From NCBI GenBank assembly GCA_965250105.1, contig OZ252290.1, positions 1,178,001 through 1,242,000 of the forward strand: 64,000 nt of DNA, written 5' to 3'. The translations under genes were made by a program, and so were the position numbers. A model generated the notes under the pieces. That model ran no database searches. It saw only the letters and a list, made by a program, of their open reading frames with translations, and was not told the DNA's origin. The stretch is from JBCBSK01 sp965250105 (GTDB taxonomy: Bacteria > Pseudomonadota > Alphaproteobacteria > Rhizobiales > Tepidamorphaceae). Shown here one piece after another: positions 51,214 to 59,547 of this stretch (position 1 is the stretch's first letter; each line of letters opens with the position of its first letter).

Positions 51214-52197
51214 ATGACCTTGTCCCGTAGAGCGTTCGCCCCGGTCCTGGCCGGTGTCGCGGCCCTGGCCATGACCTTCGCCACGGCGCCCGCGAGCGCC
51301 GAACAGTCCGGCGCGCCGCTTCAGGTGGTGGCGACCACCGGCATGATCGCCGATGCGGCGCGCCAGATCGGCGGCGACGCGGTCGAGGTCACCGCCCTCA
51401 TGGGGCCGGGCATCGACCCGCACGCCTATCGCCAGACCCGCAGCGACATCGTGGCGATGACCAATGCCGATCTCGTCCTGTGGAACGGGCTCTATCTCGA
51501 AGCGCAGATGGAGGAGTTCCTCACCGATCTCGGCGAACGGCAGACGGTCGTGGCGATCGGCGAGGCGATCCCGGAAAACCTGCTGCTCAGCCATGACGAT
51601 TATGACGGGCGCTACGACCCGCATATCTGGATGAACCCCAATCTGTGGTCGAAGGCGGTCGTCGCCGTCCGAGACGCGATGATCGCGGCCGATCCGGACC
51701 AGCGCGCCACCTTCGAGGCCAATGCCGACGCCCATCTCGCCGAGATCGCCGATCTCGCCGTCTATGCCCAGTCGTCGCTCGCCAGCGTGCCGACCGAAAG
51801 CCGGGTGGTTCTGTCGGCGCATGACGCGTTCAACTATTTCGGCGCCGCCTATGGCTTCGAAGTCGTCGGCATTCAGGGCATTTCGACCGAGAGCGAGGCC
51901 GGGCTGAACCGGATCTCCGAACTCGTCGACATGCTGGTCGACCGCGATATCCGCGCCGTTTTCGTCGAATCCTCGGTCGCCGACCGCAATATCCGCGCGC
52001 TCATCGAGGGTGCCGCGGCGCGTGGCCATGAGGTCGTCATCGGCGGCGAACTATTCTCCGACGCCATGGGCTCGGACGGCACCTATGAAGGCAGCTATGT
52101 CGGCATGATCGACCACAACGCCACGACGATCACCCGCGCGCTGGGCGGCGACGCGCCGGAACTCGGCATGTCGGACCGGCTGTCGGCGGGAAGCTGA
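51214..52197 (+). CDS. Metal ABC transporter substrate-binding protein, TroA-like
   Basis: 327-residue cluster A-I (ZnuA/TroA/MntA) binding protein. Signal peptide residues 1-29 (ends ATAPASA). Metal ligands by position: His70 (GIDPHAY), His137 (YDPHIW), His203 (SAHDAFNYF) and Asp300 (MIDHNAT), the TroA set. There is no His-rich loop like that of ZnuA. TroA-type proteins bind manganese or zinc; the upstream Fur/Mur-like boxes favour manganese or iron, so the metal is unresolved. ATG 51214 has GAGGAG upstream. Followed by an ATPase and two permeases. Confidence 0.92.
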   Translation: MTLSRRAFAPVLAGVAALAMTFATAPASAEQSGAPLQVVATTGMIADAARQIGGDAVEVTALMGPGIDPHAYRQTRSDIVAMTNADLVLWNGLYLEAQMEEFLTDLGERQTVVAIGEAIPENLLLSHDDYDGRYDPHIWMNPNLWSKAVVAVRDAMIAADPDQRATFEANADAHLAEIADLAVYAQSSLASVPTESRVVLSAHDAFNYFGAAYGFEVVGIQGISTESEAGLNRISELVDMLVDRDIRAVFVESSVADRNIRALIEGAAARGHEVVIGGELFSDAMGSDGTYEGSYVGMIDHNATTITRALGGDAPELGMSDRLSAGS

Positions 52198-52244
52198 TCG
52201 CGATCCAGCCGACGGCACCGACCAGGGCCCCACCCGGAACGCAT

Positions 52245-53069
52245 ATGATGACCATGACCAGCCAAGCCCTCGAACTCGCCGCCCGTGACGGGCGGACCGT
52301 CACCCCGGCGATCGCGGCCGAGAGCCCGCTCGCGGTGCACGGCCTGACCGTCTCCTATGGCGAGAAGCCGGCTGTATTTTCCGTCGACACGGTCATTCCC
52401 GACCAGAGCATGACGGCGATCATCGGACCAAACGGGGCGGGCAAGTCGACGCTGCTCAAGGCCGTGCTCGGCGTGGTGCCGAAACTGTCGGGCAGCGTGA
52501 CGGTCTATGGCCAGCCCTTCGCCAAGGCGCGCCGGCGCATCGCCTATGTGCCGCAGCGCGCCAGCGTCGACTGGGACTTTCCGACCCGCGTCGTCGATGT
52601 CGTGCTGATGGGGCTGTATCGCCAACTCGGCTTGTTGCGCCTGGTGCGGGCTTCGGACCGCGCGACCGCGCTCGACTGCCTCGACCGGGTCGGCATGGCC
52701 GATTTCGCCGACCGCCAGATCGGCCAATTGTCCGGCGGCCAGCAGCAGCGCGTCTTCCTGGCGCGGGCGCTGGCGCAGGACGCCGATCTCTACCTCCTGG
52801 ACGAACCTTTTGCCGGCGTCGACGCGGCGACCGAAAAGGCCATCATCGACGTCCTCAAGACGCTGAAGGCCGATGCCCGCACCGTCGTCGCCGTGCATCA
52901 CGACCTGTCGACGGTGGCCGATTATTTCGACCATGTCGTGCTGATCAATGTCCGCAAGATCGCCGACGGCCCGGTCGCCGCGGCCTTCACCGAGGCGAAC
53001 CTGCAGGCAACCTATGGCGGCCGGCTCGCCACCGCGCATATCGACCAGCTCAGCCTGCCCGCCGCCTGA
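52245..53069 (+). CDS. Metal ABC transporter ATP-binding protein
   Basis: 274-residue ABC ATPase of the ZnuC/MntB/TroB type. Walker A GPNGAGKSTLLKAVL, Q-loop YVPQRASVDWDFPTRVVDVVLMG (the DWDFP motif is usual for Mn/Zn systems), signature GQLSGGQQQRVFLARALAQ, Walker B LLDEPFAGVD and switch HHDLS. The first 25 residues before the ATPase fold are an extra tail. Lies 47 nt downstream of the binding-protein gene. Confidence 0.93.
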   Translation: MMTMTSQALELAARDGRTVTPAIAAESPLAVHGLTVSYGEKPAVFSVDTVIPDQSMTAIIGPNGAGKSTLLKAVLGVVPKLSGSVTVYGQPFAKARRRIAYVPQRASVDWDFPTRVVDVVLMGLYRQLGLLRLVRASDRATALDCLDRVGMADFADRQIGQLSGGQQQRVFLARALAQDADLYLLDEPFAGVDAATEKAIIDVLKTLKADARTVVAVHHDLSTVADYFDHVVLINVRKIADGPVAAAFTEANLQATYGGRLATAHIDQLSLPAA

Positions 53070-53159
53070 GCGCGCGGAAGCTCGCGCGGCGCGACGCCCC
53101 CGGACGGCGCGGGTCGGGCGATGCGCGTGGTCCGGCCCGAACGATAACGGCATGATGCG

Positions 53160-54383
53160 ATGACCGGTTCCGCCTTCCTTGACGCGCTGTTGCTGCAATC
53201 GGGCTATAATGCCGGCCTGGTCGCCATCGGCGCGGGCCTTCTCGGTGCCGCCGCCGGCGCCGCCGGCACGTTCCTCTTCCTGCGCAAGCGCGCCCTCGTC
53301 AGCGATGCGGTGGCCCATGCCACCCTGCCCGGCATCGGCCTCGCCTTCATGGCCATGGTCGCGCTCGGCGGCGACGGGCGCGATCTCGTCGGCCTGCTCG
53401 CCGGCTCCGCCGTCACCGCCGGCATCGGGCTCGTCATCATCGACTGGATGACGCGGCGGACGCGGCTCGGCGAGGATGTCGCCATCGGCGCGGTGCTATC
53501 GGTCTTCTTCGGCTTCGGTGTCGTGCTGCTCACCGTCATCCAGACCATGTCGTCGGGCCGGCAGGCCGGGCTCGAAAGCTTCCTGCTCGGCTCGACGGCG
53601 GGCATGCTGTTTCAGGACGCGATCGTCATCGCCGCCGGCGGCGCGCTGGCGGTCGCCATCGTCTATGTCCTGCGCCGGCCGATGACGTTGGTCGCCTTCG
53701 ACCCCGGCTATGCGGCGGCGAACGGCGTCAATGTGCGCCTGATCGATCTCGCCATGATGGCGATCGTCATGGCCGTCACCGTCGTCGGGCTGAAGATCGT
53801 CGGGCTGATCCTGATCGTCGCCATGCTGATCATCCCGGCGGTCACCGCGCGCTTCTGGACCGAGCGCACCGACCAGGTGATCTGGCTCGCCGGTCTCGTC
53901 GGCGGGGTGGCCGGCTATGTCGGCGCCGCGCTGTCGGCCTCGGCGCCGAAATTGCCGACCGGCCCGGTCATCGTGCTGGTCTGTTTCGGCCTGTTCGCGC
54001 TATCGCTTTTCTTCGCGCCGAACCGCGGCGTGCTCGCCGCCATCCTGCGCCACAGGCGGTTTCAGTGGCGCGTGCACCGCCGCCAGGGCCTCCTGTCGCT
54101 AGCGCGCGGCGAGCCGATCTTCGATCCGCTCACCGTTCATATCCTGCGCTCGAGCGGCCTGATGCGGCCCGACGGCGTGCCGACCGAGACCGGCCGCGCG
54201 CAGGCCGCCAAGGCGCTGCGCGACGAGAAGCGCTGGGAACTGGCCCGCCAGATCCATCGCGACGACACGGTATCCGGGCGCTATGACGGCCTGACCCCGA
54301 TCGAACAGGTTCTGACCCGTGACGAGATCGCCGATATCGACGCCCGCATCGGCGGGCCGAAATCCGCGACGGGAGCCGCGTGA
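53160..54383 (+). CDS. Metal ABC transporter permease with C-terminal winged-helix-like extension
   Basis: 407-residue ABC-3 family permease (MntC/TroC). Membrane domain about residues 15-290 (FLFLRKRALVSDAVAHATLPGIGLAF; AAANGVNVRLIDLAMMAIVMAVTVVGLKIVGLILIVAMLIIPAVTARF). The remaining 110 residues form a cytosolic domain (FQWRVHRRQGLLSLARGEPIFDPLTVHILRSSGLMRPDGVPTETGRAQAAKALRDEKRWE) that looks like the DtxR/MntR winged helix seen fused to some manganese permeases. Its stop overlaps the ATG of the next permease. Confidence 0.9.
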   Translation: MTGSAFLDALLLQSGYNAGLVAIGAGLLGAAAGAAGTFLFLRKRALVSDAVAHATLPGIGLAFMAMVALGGDGRDLVGLLAGSAVTAGIGLVIIDWMTRRTRLGEDVAIGAVLSVFFGFGVVLLTVIQTMSSGRQAGLESFLLGSTAGMLFQDAIVIAAGGALAVAIVYVLRRPMTLVAFDPGYAAANGVNVRLIDLAMMAIVMAVTVVGLKIVGLILIVAMLIIPAVTARFWTERTDQVIWLAGLVGGVAGYVGAALSASAPKLPTGPVIVLVCFGLFALSLFFAPNRGVLAAILRHRRFQWRVHRRQGLLSLARGEPIFDPLTVHILRSSGLMRPDGVPTETGRAQAAKALRDEKRWELARQIHRDDTVSGRYDGLTPIEQVLTRDEIADIDARIGGPKSATGAA

Positions 54384-55312
54384 TGGGCACGGAATTCGTC
54401 CAGATCAGCCTGACACCGATCCTGATCGGGATCCTGGCCAGCATCGCCTGTGCGCTGCCGGGCAATTTCCTCGTCCTGCGCCGCCAGGCGCTGATCGGCG
54501 ACGCCATCAGCCATGTGGTCCTGCCCGGCATCGTCGTCGCCTTCCTGCTGACCGGCGCGGTCGCCGCCGTGCCGATGCTGCTCGGCGCGGCCGGCGCGGC
54601 GATCGTCGCGGTGATCCTGATCGAGGCGATCCGGCGGCTCGGGCGGATCGAGCCGGGCGCCGCGATGGGCGTCGCCTTCACCGCCATGTTCGCCGCCGGC
54701 GTGTTGCTGCTCGAACAGACCGACACCAGCGGCGTCCATCTCGACGTGGAACATGCGCTGATGGGCAATCTCGAAAGCCTGATCTGGCTGTCGGCGAGCG
54801 GCTGGTCGTCACTGGTCGATCCCGCCGCGCTGGCGGGTCTGCCGCATGAACTGCCCAGGCTCGCGGTGGTCTGCGTGCTGATCGGGCTCCTGACGGTCCT
54901 GTTTTGGCGGCCCTTGAAGATCTCGACCTTCGACGAAGGCTTCGCGGCGGCCATCGGCATACCGACCGAGCTGATCGGCTTCGGCCTCGTGGTCACCGCC
55001 GCGGTGGCGGCCGTCGCGGCCTTCGACGCGGTCGGCTCGATCATCGTCATCGCCATGTTCATCTGCCCGCCGGCGGCGGCGCGGCTGATGACCAACCGGC
55101 TCGAAATCCAGATCTGGTGGAGCATCGCCTTCGCCACCCTGTCGGCCATTCTCGGCTATGTATTAGCCGGCTATGGGCCGCTCTGGCTGGGCTCCGGAAA
55201 CGCGGTCAGCGCGGCGGGCATGATCGCCACCGTGTCGGGCGCGATCCTGGCGTTGGCCTGCCTGTTCGCTCCGCATCGGACCAGGATCGGCGCGGCCGCG
55301 ACGCCGGACTGA
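54383..55312 (+). CDS. Metal ABC transporter permease (second subunit)
   Basis: About 309-residue ABC-3 family permease (MntD/TroD) with eight or nine helices. Family marks: FLVLRRQALIGDAISHVVLPGIVVAFLL, GVLLLEQTDTSGVHLDVEHALMGNLESLIWL, and AAVAAVAAFDAVGSIIVIAMFICPPAAARLMTNRLEIQIWWS. ATG 54383 (TGATG overlap with the previous stop) was chosen over GTG 54380. Last gene of the metal operon; converges on the peptide-binding-protein gene. Confidence 0.92.
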   Translation: MGTEFVQISLTPILIGILASIACALPGNFLVLRRQALIGDAISHVVLPGIVVAFLLTGAVAAVPMLLGAAGAAIVAVILIEAIRRLGRIEPGAAMGVAFTAMFAAGVLLLEQTDTSGVHLDVEHALMGNLESLIWLSASGWSSLVDPAALAGLPHELPRLAVVCVLIGLLTVLFWRPLKISTFDEGFAAAIGIPTELIGFGLVVTAAVAAVAAFDAVGSIIVIAMFICPPAAARLMTNRLEIQIWWSIAFATLSAILGYVLAGYGPLWLGSGNAVSAAGMIATVSGAILALACLFAPHRTRIGAAATPD

Positions 55313-55355
55313 TCCATCGCCATCGCCGATGGCATCCAGGCTAATCAAATGCCGG

Positions 55356-55392
55356 CAAAAGAAAACGGCCCGCGCACAAAACGCGGACCGTT
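55356..55392 (-). terminator. Intrinsic terminator of the Tat-exported binding protein gene
   Basis: AACGGCCCGCG (55364-55374) pairs with CGCGGACCGTT (55382-55392) with one mismatch and a 7-nt loop. On the minus strand the stem is followed directly by TTTTCTTTT, a good T-tract. It lies 24 bp after the stop codon of the gene at 55417. Confidence 0.8.
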
Positions 55393-55416
55393 CCGTGATG
55401 CCGTATGGCTTAAGCT

Positions 55417-57105
55417 TTACGCGCTGAGCCACACCTTGTTGAACTGGTGATACTGCGTCGGGTGGTCAGGATAGTCGTTCACCCGCTCCGTGGTGATCGT
55501 GTAGACCGGCCGCCAGATCGACAGGTTCATCACATTGGCGTCCTGCAGGATCTTGGCCGCTTCGCCGAGCTTGACCGAGCGTTCCTCGGCGTTGAGCGTC
55601 GCCTCAGCCGCGTCGAGCGCCGCATCGAAGGCGGGGTCGGCGAACGAGGATTCGTTCCACGGCACGCCGGTCCGGTAGCCGAGCGACATCACCATGGTGC
55701 CGAGCGGACGGTGCGTCCAAGCGGTGGCGCCGAACGGCGTGCTGTCCCAGATCTCCCAATACTTCGACGCCGGCATGACATTGATGTTCAGCGTGATGCC
55801 TGCCTCGGAGAGTTGGGCGCGCATGGCCTCGCAAGCCGTCTGGTGCCAGGGACCGTCCGTATTGCCGACATCGATGGTCAGCTCGATGCCGTCGGGATAG
55901 CCGGCCTCGGCGAGCGTCGCCTTGGCGCCGTCGACGTCGCGGACGAGCGGCGGCAGGTCCGGATAGTCGGGATGCACCGGCGCGACATGGTAGTTGAAGC
56001 CGATATCGCCGCCTTCGGGGAAGACCAGTTCCTTGACGGTGCTGTTGTCGATGGCCTGGTTGAGCGCCTTGCGCACGCCGGGATTGTCGAACGGCGCTTC
56101 GGTGATCTTCATCCGGCAGCACAGCGTCTGGGCGGTGCGGGCGGCGATGATCTTGCCGGGCAGCGACTTGGCGAATTCCATCTGCTCGACGCCGAACTCG
56201 TAGATCGCGTCGACATCGCCGACGGCGACGGCGACGAGCTGGTTGTCCTCGTCGAAATTGTAATAGTGGATCTCGTCGAGATAGACCTTGCCGCCCCAAT
56301 ACTCGAAGGGCTGGCCGTTGGCCATCTCAGTGACCCGCTTCAGGATGCAGCGATCGCCGACGGCGAGTTCGGTCATGGTGTAGGGACCGGTGCCGATCGG
56401 ATTGTCGGAGAACGGCGCGACGAAGGACGTCGGCAGGATCGCCATCGGATAGTTGTAGAGATCCTCGGGGACCGACAGGACCGGCTTGTTCAGCTTCAGC
56501 GTGAAGGTGAGATCGTCGACGACGACGAACGAGCCGTCGATCATCTTCTGGGTGTCGCCGTCGGGCTCCATCATGCCCGAGACCGTCGACAGGCCGAGGA
56601 TGCCGCCAGCGGCGAGATCGGGGTTCAGCCAGCGCTCGAAATTCCACTTGATAACGTCGGCGGTGAGATCGTCGCCATTGTGGAACTTGATGCCTTCGCG
56701 CAGCTTGAAGGTCCATTCGGTGAGGTCGTCATTGGCCGACCAGCTTTCCGCCAGCATCGGACGGGTCACGTTGTCGGGGCCGGTCATCGTCACATATTCG
56801 ACGACGTGGCGCGCCTGGTTGGACATTTCGAGCCAGGAGAAGGTCGCCGGATCATCGACCTTCTGGACCTGCATGCCGACCCGGAGGATACCGCCCTCGA
56901 CGGCATTGGGATTGTCGGGCGGGAACGGCATGTTGTCGCTCGCCGCATAGGCCGGCGCGGGCAGCCCGGCCATGGCGTAGGCGGCGCTGGCGCCGACACC
57001 GAGCAAAGCGGCGACGCGCACGAATTCGCGCCGGCTCATGCGGCCGGTCAGCATCAAATCCTGCGCCTCGCTCACCTTGGGGTGCAGCTTGTCGATATCG
57101 GTCAT
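55417..57105 (-). CDS. Oligopeptide-type ABC substrate-binding protein with Tat signal
   Basis: 562-residue SBP_bac_5 family periplasmic protein. The N-terminus carries a twin-arginine signal, MSRREFVRVAALLG, with Arg25-Arg26, ending near APAYAA; Tat export suggests folding before export. Family stretches: ESWSANDDLTEWTFKLREGIKFHNGDDLTADVIKWNFERWLNP, NPIGTGPYTMTELAVGDRCILKR, GVRKALNQAIDNSTVKELVF and SSFADPAFDAALDAAEATLNAEERSVKLGEAAKILQD. ATG 57105 has AGGAGG 7 nt upstream. No permease or ATPase gene is next to it, so it is an orphan binding protein within this window. Ligand unknown. Confidence 0.9.
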   Translation of the reverse strand: MTDIDKLHPKVSEAQDLMLTGRMSRREFVRVAALLGVGASAAYAMAGLPAPAYAASDNMPFPPDNPNAVEGGILRVGMQVQKVDDPATFSWLEMSNQARHVVEYVTMTGPDNVTRPMLAESWSANDDLTEWTFKLREGIKFHNGDDLTADVIKWNFERWLNPDLAAGGILGLSTVSGMMEPDGDTQKMIDGSFVVVDDLTFTLKLNKPVLSVPEDLYNYPMAILPTSFVAPFSDNPIGTGPYTMTELAVGDRCILKRVTEMANGQPFEYWGGKVYLDEIHYYNFDEDNQLVAVAVGDVDAIYEFGVEQMEFAKSLPGKIIAARTAQTLCCRMKITEAPFDNPGVRKALNQAIDNSTVKELVFPEGGDIGFNYHVAPVHPDYPDLPPLVRDVDGAKATLAEAGYPDGIELTIDVGNTDGPWHQTACEAMRAQLSEAGITLNINVMPASKYWEIWDSTPFGATAWTHRPLGTMVMSLGYRTGVPWNESSFADPAFDAALDAAEATLNAEERSVKLGEAAKILQDANVMNLSIWRPVYTITTERVNDYPDHPTQYHQFNKVWLSA

Positions 57106-57433
57106 TCGTTCGTCCTCCTGGAGATTTTCGGCACTGTTCGTATCATTGACCAACGCGGTTCTGACGCCACGTCACCCTGGTTGCGAGCTTAGGACAGTCC
57201 ACGGGCCCGCGTCAAAGCGGCTCGCCCCTTAAGAACCGGAAAAGGCCGTGAAAACGGCGCCCGATCTTTCGCGACCGGTTGTAAAGCCGCTTTCCGCCAC
57301 CCGTCATCGATAACCTAGGCTCGATAGGCAGCTTGCGGCGGCGAACCGGCGGTGCTTTGCCCATATCGGCGGAGATTTGTTTGGATCCGGCGAAACCCGC
57401 CCGGAAGATGGCCATCAAGGGCCATCTCAGCGC
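57106..57433. other. Gene-free region between binding-protein gene and tRNA
   Basis: About 330 bp upstream of the binding-protein gene and before the tRNA promoter. No coding or structured element is supported. Open frames crossing the tRNA are not real. Confidence 0.5.
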
Positions 57434-57462
57434 TTGCCCCGCGCAACGGCGCTGGCTATATA
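57434..57462 (+). promoter_or_regulatory. tRNA-Pro promoter
   Basis: TTGCCC (57434-57439), 17-bp spacer, TATATA (57457-57462). The -10 ends 16 bp before the first base of the tRNA, as expected. Confidence 0.65.
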
Positions 57463-57478
57463 ACGCGCTCGCACAAGG

Positions 57479-57555
57479 CGGAGCGTGGCGCAGCCCGGTA
57501 GCGCACCTCGTTCGGGACGAGGGGGTCGTGTGTTCGAATCACACCGCTCCGACCA
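57479..57555 (+). tRNA. tRNA-Pro (anticodon CGG)
   Basis: 77-nt cloverleaf starting CGGAGCG and ending CGCTCCG-A-CCA with the CCA encoded. The acceptor stem pairs 7/7. The anticodon arm is CCTCG-TTCGGGA-CGAGG, giving anticodon CGG, which reads CCG proline codons. The T-arm carries GTTCGAATC. The D-arm GCGCAGCCCGGTAGCGC is normal. No integrase or element lies beside its 3' end. Confidence 0.97.
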
Positions 57556-57671
57556 TTCTTTTCAATGGCTTGCCGCAATTTGCGAGATCGCGCCGGACCC
57601 CCGCCGCATCGGCCAGCGCCACCGGAAGCGCGGCACGCGGCGCGGATCACGGCAAGCGGGGCCGCCCTCTC

Positions 57672-58571
57672 ATGACCGCCGACACCCCCCTCGCCTTCGA
57701 TCGCAGCGCCCCCGAGGCCGGCACGCCGGTCGAGATCGGGCCCGGCATCATGCGGCTCATCGCACCCAACCCCGGCCCGTTCACCTATACCGGCACCGCG
57801 TCCTATGTCGTGACCGGCCCCGACGGTGATGTGATCGTGATCGATCCCGGCCCGAACAAGGATGCCCATCTCGCGGCCCTCGACAGCGCGATCGCCGGGC
57901 GGCCGGTGCGCCATATCCTGGTCACCCACACCCATCGCGATCACGTCGATCTCCTGTCGCGGCTGGTCGAGCGGACGGGCGCCACAACGGTCGGCCAGCG
58001 CTTCACCCCGCGCCCCGGCGCCGATGGCACGACAGGTCTCGACGCCGCCCATGACGCGGGCTTCGTGCCCGACATCACCGCGACCGACGGGCTCAGGATC
58101 GCGCTCGGTGGACGAGCGCTGACCGCGCTGGCGACGCCGGGCCACGCGGCGAACCACGTCGCCTTCGCCCTCGACGGGGAAGGCATCCTGTTCAGCGGCG
58201 ACCATGTCATGGGCTGGTCGACCTCGGTGGTGGCGCCGCCGGACGGGCATATGGGCGACTATATGCGGTCGCTGCAGCGCCTGCTGGGGCGCGGCGACCG
58301 GCTCTACCTGCCCGGCCATGGCGATGCCGTCGCCTCGCCCGACCGTTTCGTGCGCGGCCTTATCACCCATCGCCGGCAACGCGAGAACAAGATACTAAGC
58401 CGGCTCAAGGCCGGTGACCGCGCGCTGCCCGACATCGTCGCCGGCGCCTATCCTGATCTCGACCCCAAGCTCTTCGGCGCTGCCAGCCTGTCGACCCGCG
58501 CCCATCTCGTCCATCTCGCCGAGCAGGATCTTGCCGCCGAGGACGAGACCGATGTCTGGCGGCCGGCCTGA
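57672..58571 (+). CDS. Metallo-beta-lactamase fold hydrolase (LACTB2-like)
   Basis: 299-residue MBL-fold hydrolase. The zinc motif is HTHRDHVDLL (HxHxDH), with further ligands in ATPGHAANHVAF and FSGDHVMGW and in LPGHGD. The N-terminus NPGPFTYTGTASYVVTG and C-terminal winged-helix-like part (RRQRENKILSRLKAGDRALPDIV) are those of the LACTB2/RNase-like subgroup found in many bacteria. ATG 57672 is the first codon after the tRNA gap that fits this family. Substrate unknown; short RNA or a thioester are both possible. Confidence 0.88.
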   Translation: MTADTPLAFDRSAPEAGTPVEIGPGIMRLIAPNPGPFTYTGTASYVVTGPDGDVIVIDPGPNKDAHLAALDSAIAGRPVRHILVTHTHRDHVDLLSRLVERTGATTVGQRFTPRPGADGTTGLDAAHDAGFVPDITATDGLRIALGGRALTALATPGHAANHVAFALDGEGILFSGDHVMGWSTSVVAPPDGHMGDYMRSLQRLLGRGDRLYLPGHGDAVASPDRFVRGLITHRRQRENKILSRLKAGDRALPDIVAGAYPDLDPKLFGAASLSTRAHLVHLAEQDLAAEDETDVWRPA

Positions 58572-58617
58572 CGCGGACGCGTCCCCGTGCCGACCGGATC
58601 CGGCGCGAGACAGAGGT

Positions 58618-59424
58618 TCAATTGCCCTCGGCGGGTTCCGCCGGCGCCTCGATGATGGCCTGCGACAAGGCCTGGAGCTGGGTCTTCAGATCGTCGAGGA
58701 AGCGATCGATGCGCGCCGCATTGGCGCCGAGATCGCTCTCGCCATAGCGCGAGGCGGAGCGCATATCGACCCGCGTGCCTTCGGCGGTGCCGGTCACCAG
58801 GATGACGACATCGTCGCGGAAGCCGAAGACGAGCGTGGTCGCCACCGCCTCGATCCGGCCCTCGAAGCCCGGCACCGGCGGCACGAGATCGACGATCCGC
58901 CAGCCGCGATTGGCGACCAGTGCCTCGGCGACGAAGAACACGTCGCCCGGCGGGATATTGGCGAAAAGCGGCCGCACTTCCGGATAGGCCGCGCGCTGCA
59001 GGGCGGCGTCCTCGGCGGTATAGTCGAGCTGGTTGGCGCCGGCCGGCCGGTCGGCGAGCGCCAGGTCGAAGGCCGGCGGCGCAGTCGGTCGCGTCGTCAC
59101 ATCGGCCAGGATGGGCTTGGTGAAGAACAGATAGGCCGCGACCGCGACCGGGCCGAGCACGACGCCGCCGACGACAATGGCCGTCACCGCGTCGCGGCTG
59201 CCGAGATAGCCCTCGCCGAGGATCGACGGCAGGGCGCTCAATGCCAGGCCGAGCGCGGCCAGCGCGATCAGCACGGCCAGTGCGAAGCTCAACAGCATGG
59301 TCGGCGTGTCGAGCCCGCCGAAGCGATGCGCCAGAACGCCGACGACGGCCACCGGCAGGGCGATCAGCGCCAGCCGCCGCGCCCATCGCGCCCTGTGTGA
59401 CACGCGCTGGAAGGCCCGCCTCAT
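58618..59424 (-). CDS. DUF1499 membrane protein
   Basis: 268-residue protein. About three N-terminal helices (ARRLALIALPVAVVGVLAHRFGG, MLLSFALAVLIALAALGLALSA, AVTAIVVGGVVLGPVAVAAYLFF) precede a soluble domain with DUF1499 marks: QRAAYPEVRPLFANIPP, ATTLVFGFRDDVVILVTG and GTRVDMRSASRYGESDLGANAARIDRFLDDL. ATG 59424 was chosen (GGGGCGG upstream). Function unknown; convergent with the MBL-fold gene. Confidence 0.85.
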   Translation of the reverse strand: MRRAFQRVSHRARWARRLALIALPVAVVGVLAHRFGGLDTPTMLLSFALAVLIALAALGLALSALPSILGEGYLGSRDAVTAIVVGGVVLGPVAVAAYLFFTKPILADVTTRPTAPPAFDLALADRPAGANQLDYTAEDAALQRAAYPEVRPLFANIPPGDVFFVAEALVANRGWRIVDLVPPVPGFEGRIEAVATTLVFGFRDDVVILVTGTAEGTRVDMRSASRYGESDLGANAARIDRFLDDLKTQLQALSQAIIEAPAEPAEGN

Positions 59425-59547
59425 CACCGCCCCTGAATCCCCCACACGTGGCGCATCCGCCTGCGACGTACCGGCCCCGGGGATACGAGTCCCCGGCGCA
59501 TCCCCATGCGACGCGCCTTATCGCCGCCCCGCCGACCGGTCATCCGG

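Noticed and set aside
57479..57555. tRNA-Pro as attachment site of an integrated element
   Set aside because: No integrase gene, no duplicated tRNA 3' end in the window and ordinary genes on both sides.
57333..57671. Upstream extension of the MBL-fold protein
   Set aside because: It would translate through the tRNA-Pro gene and its promoter; the family begins near ATG 57672.
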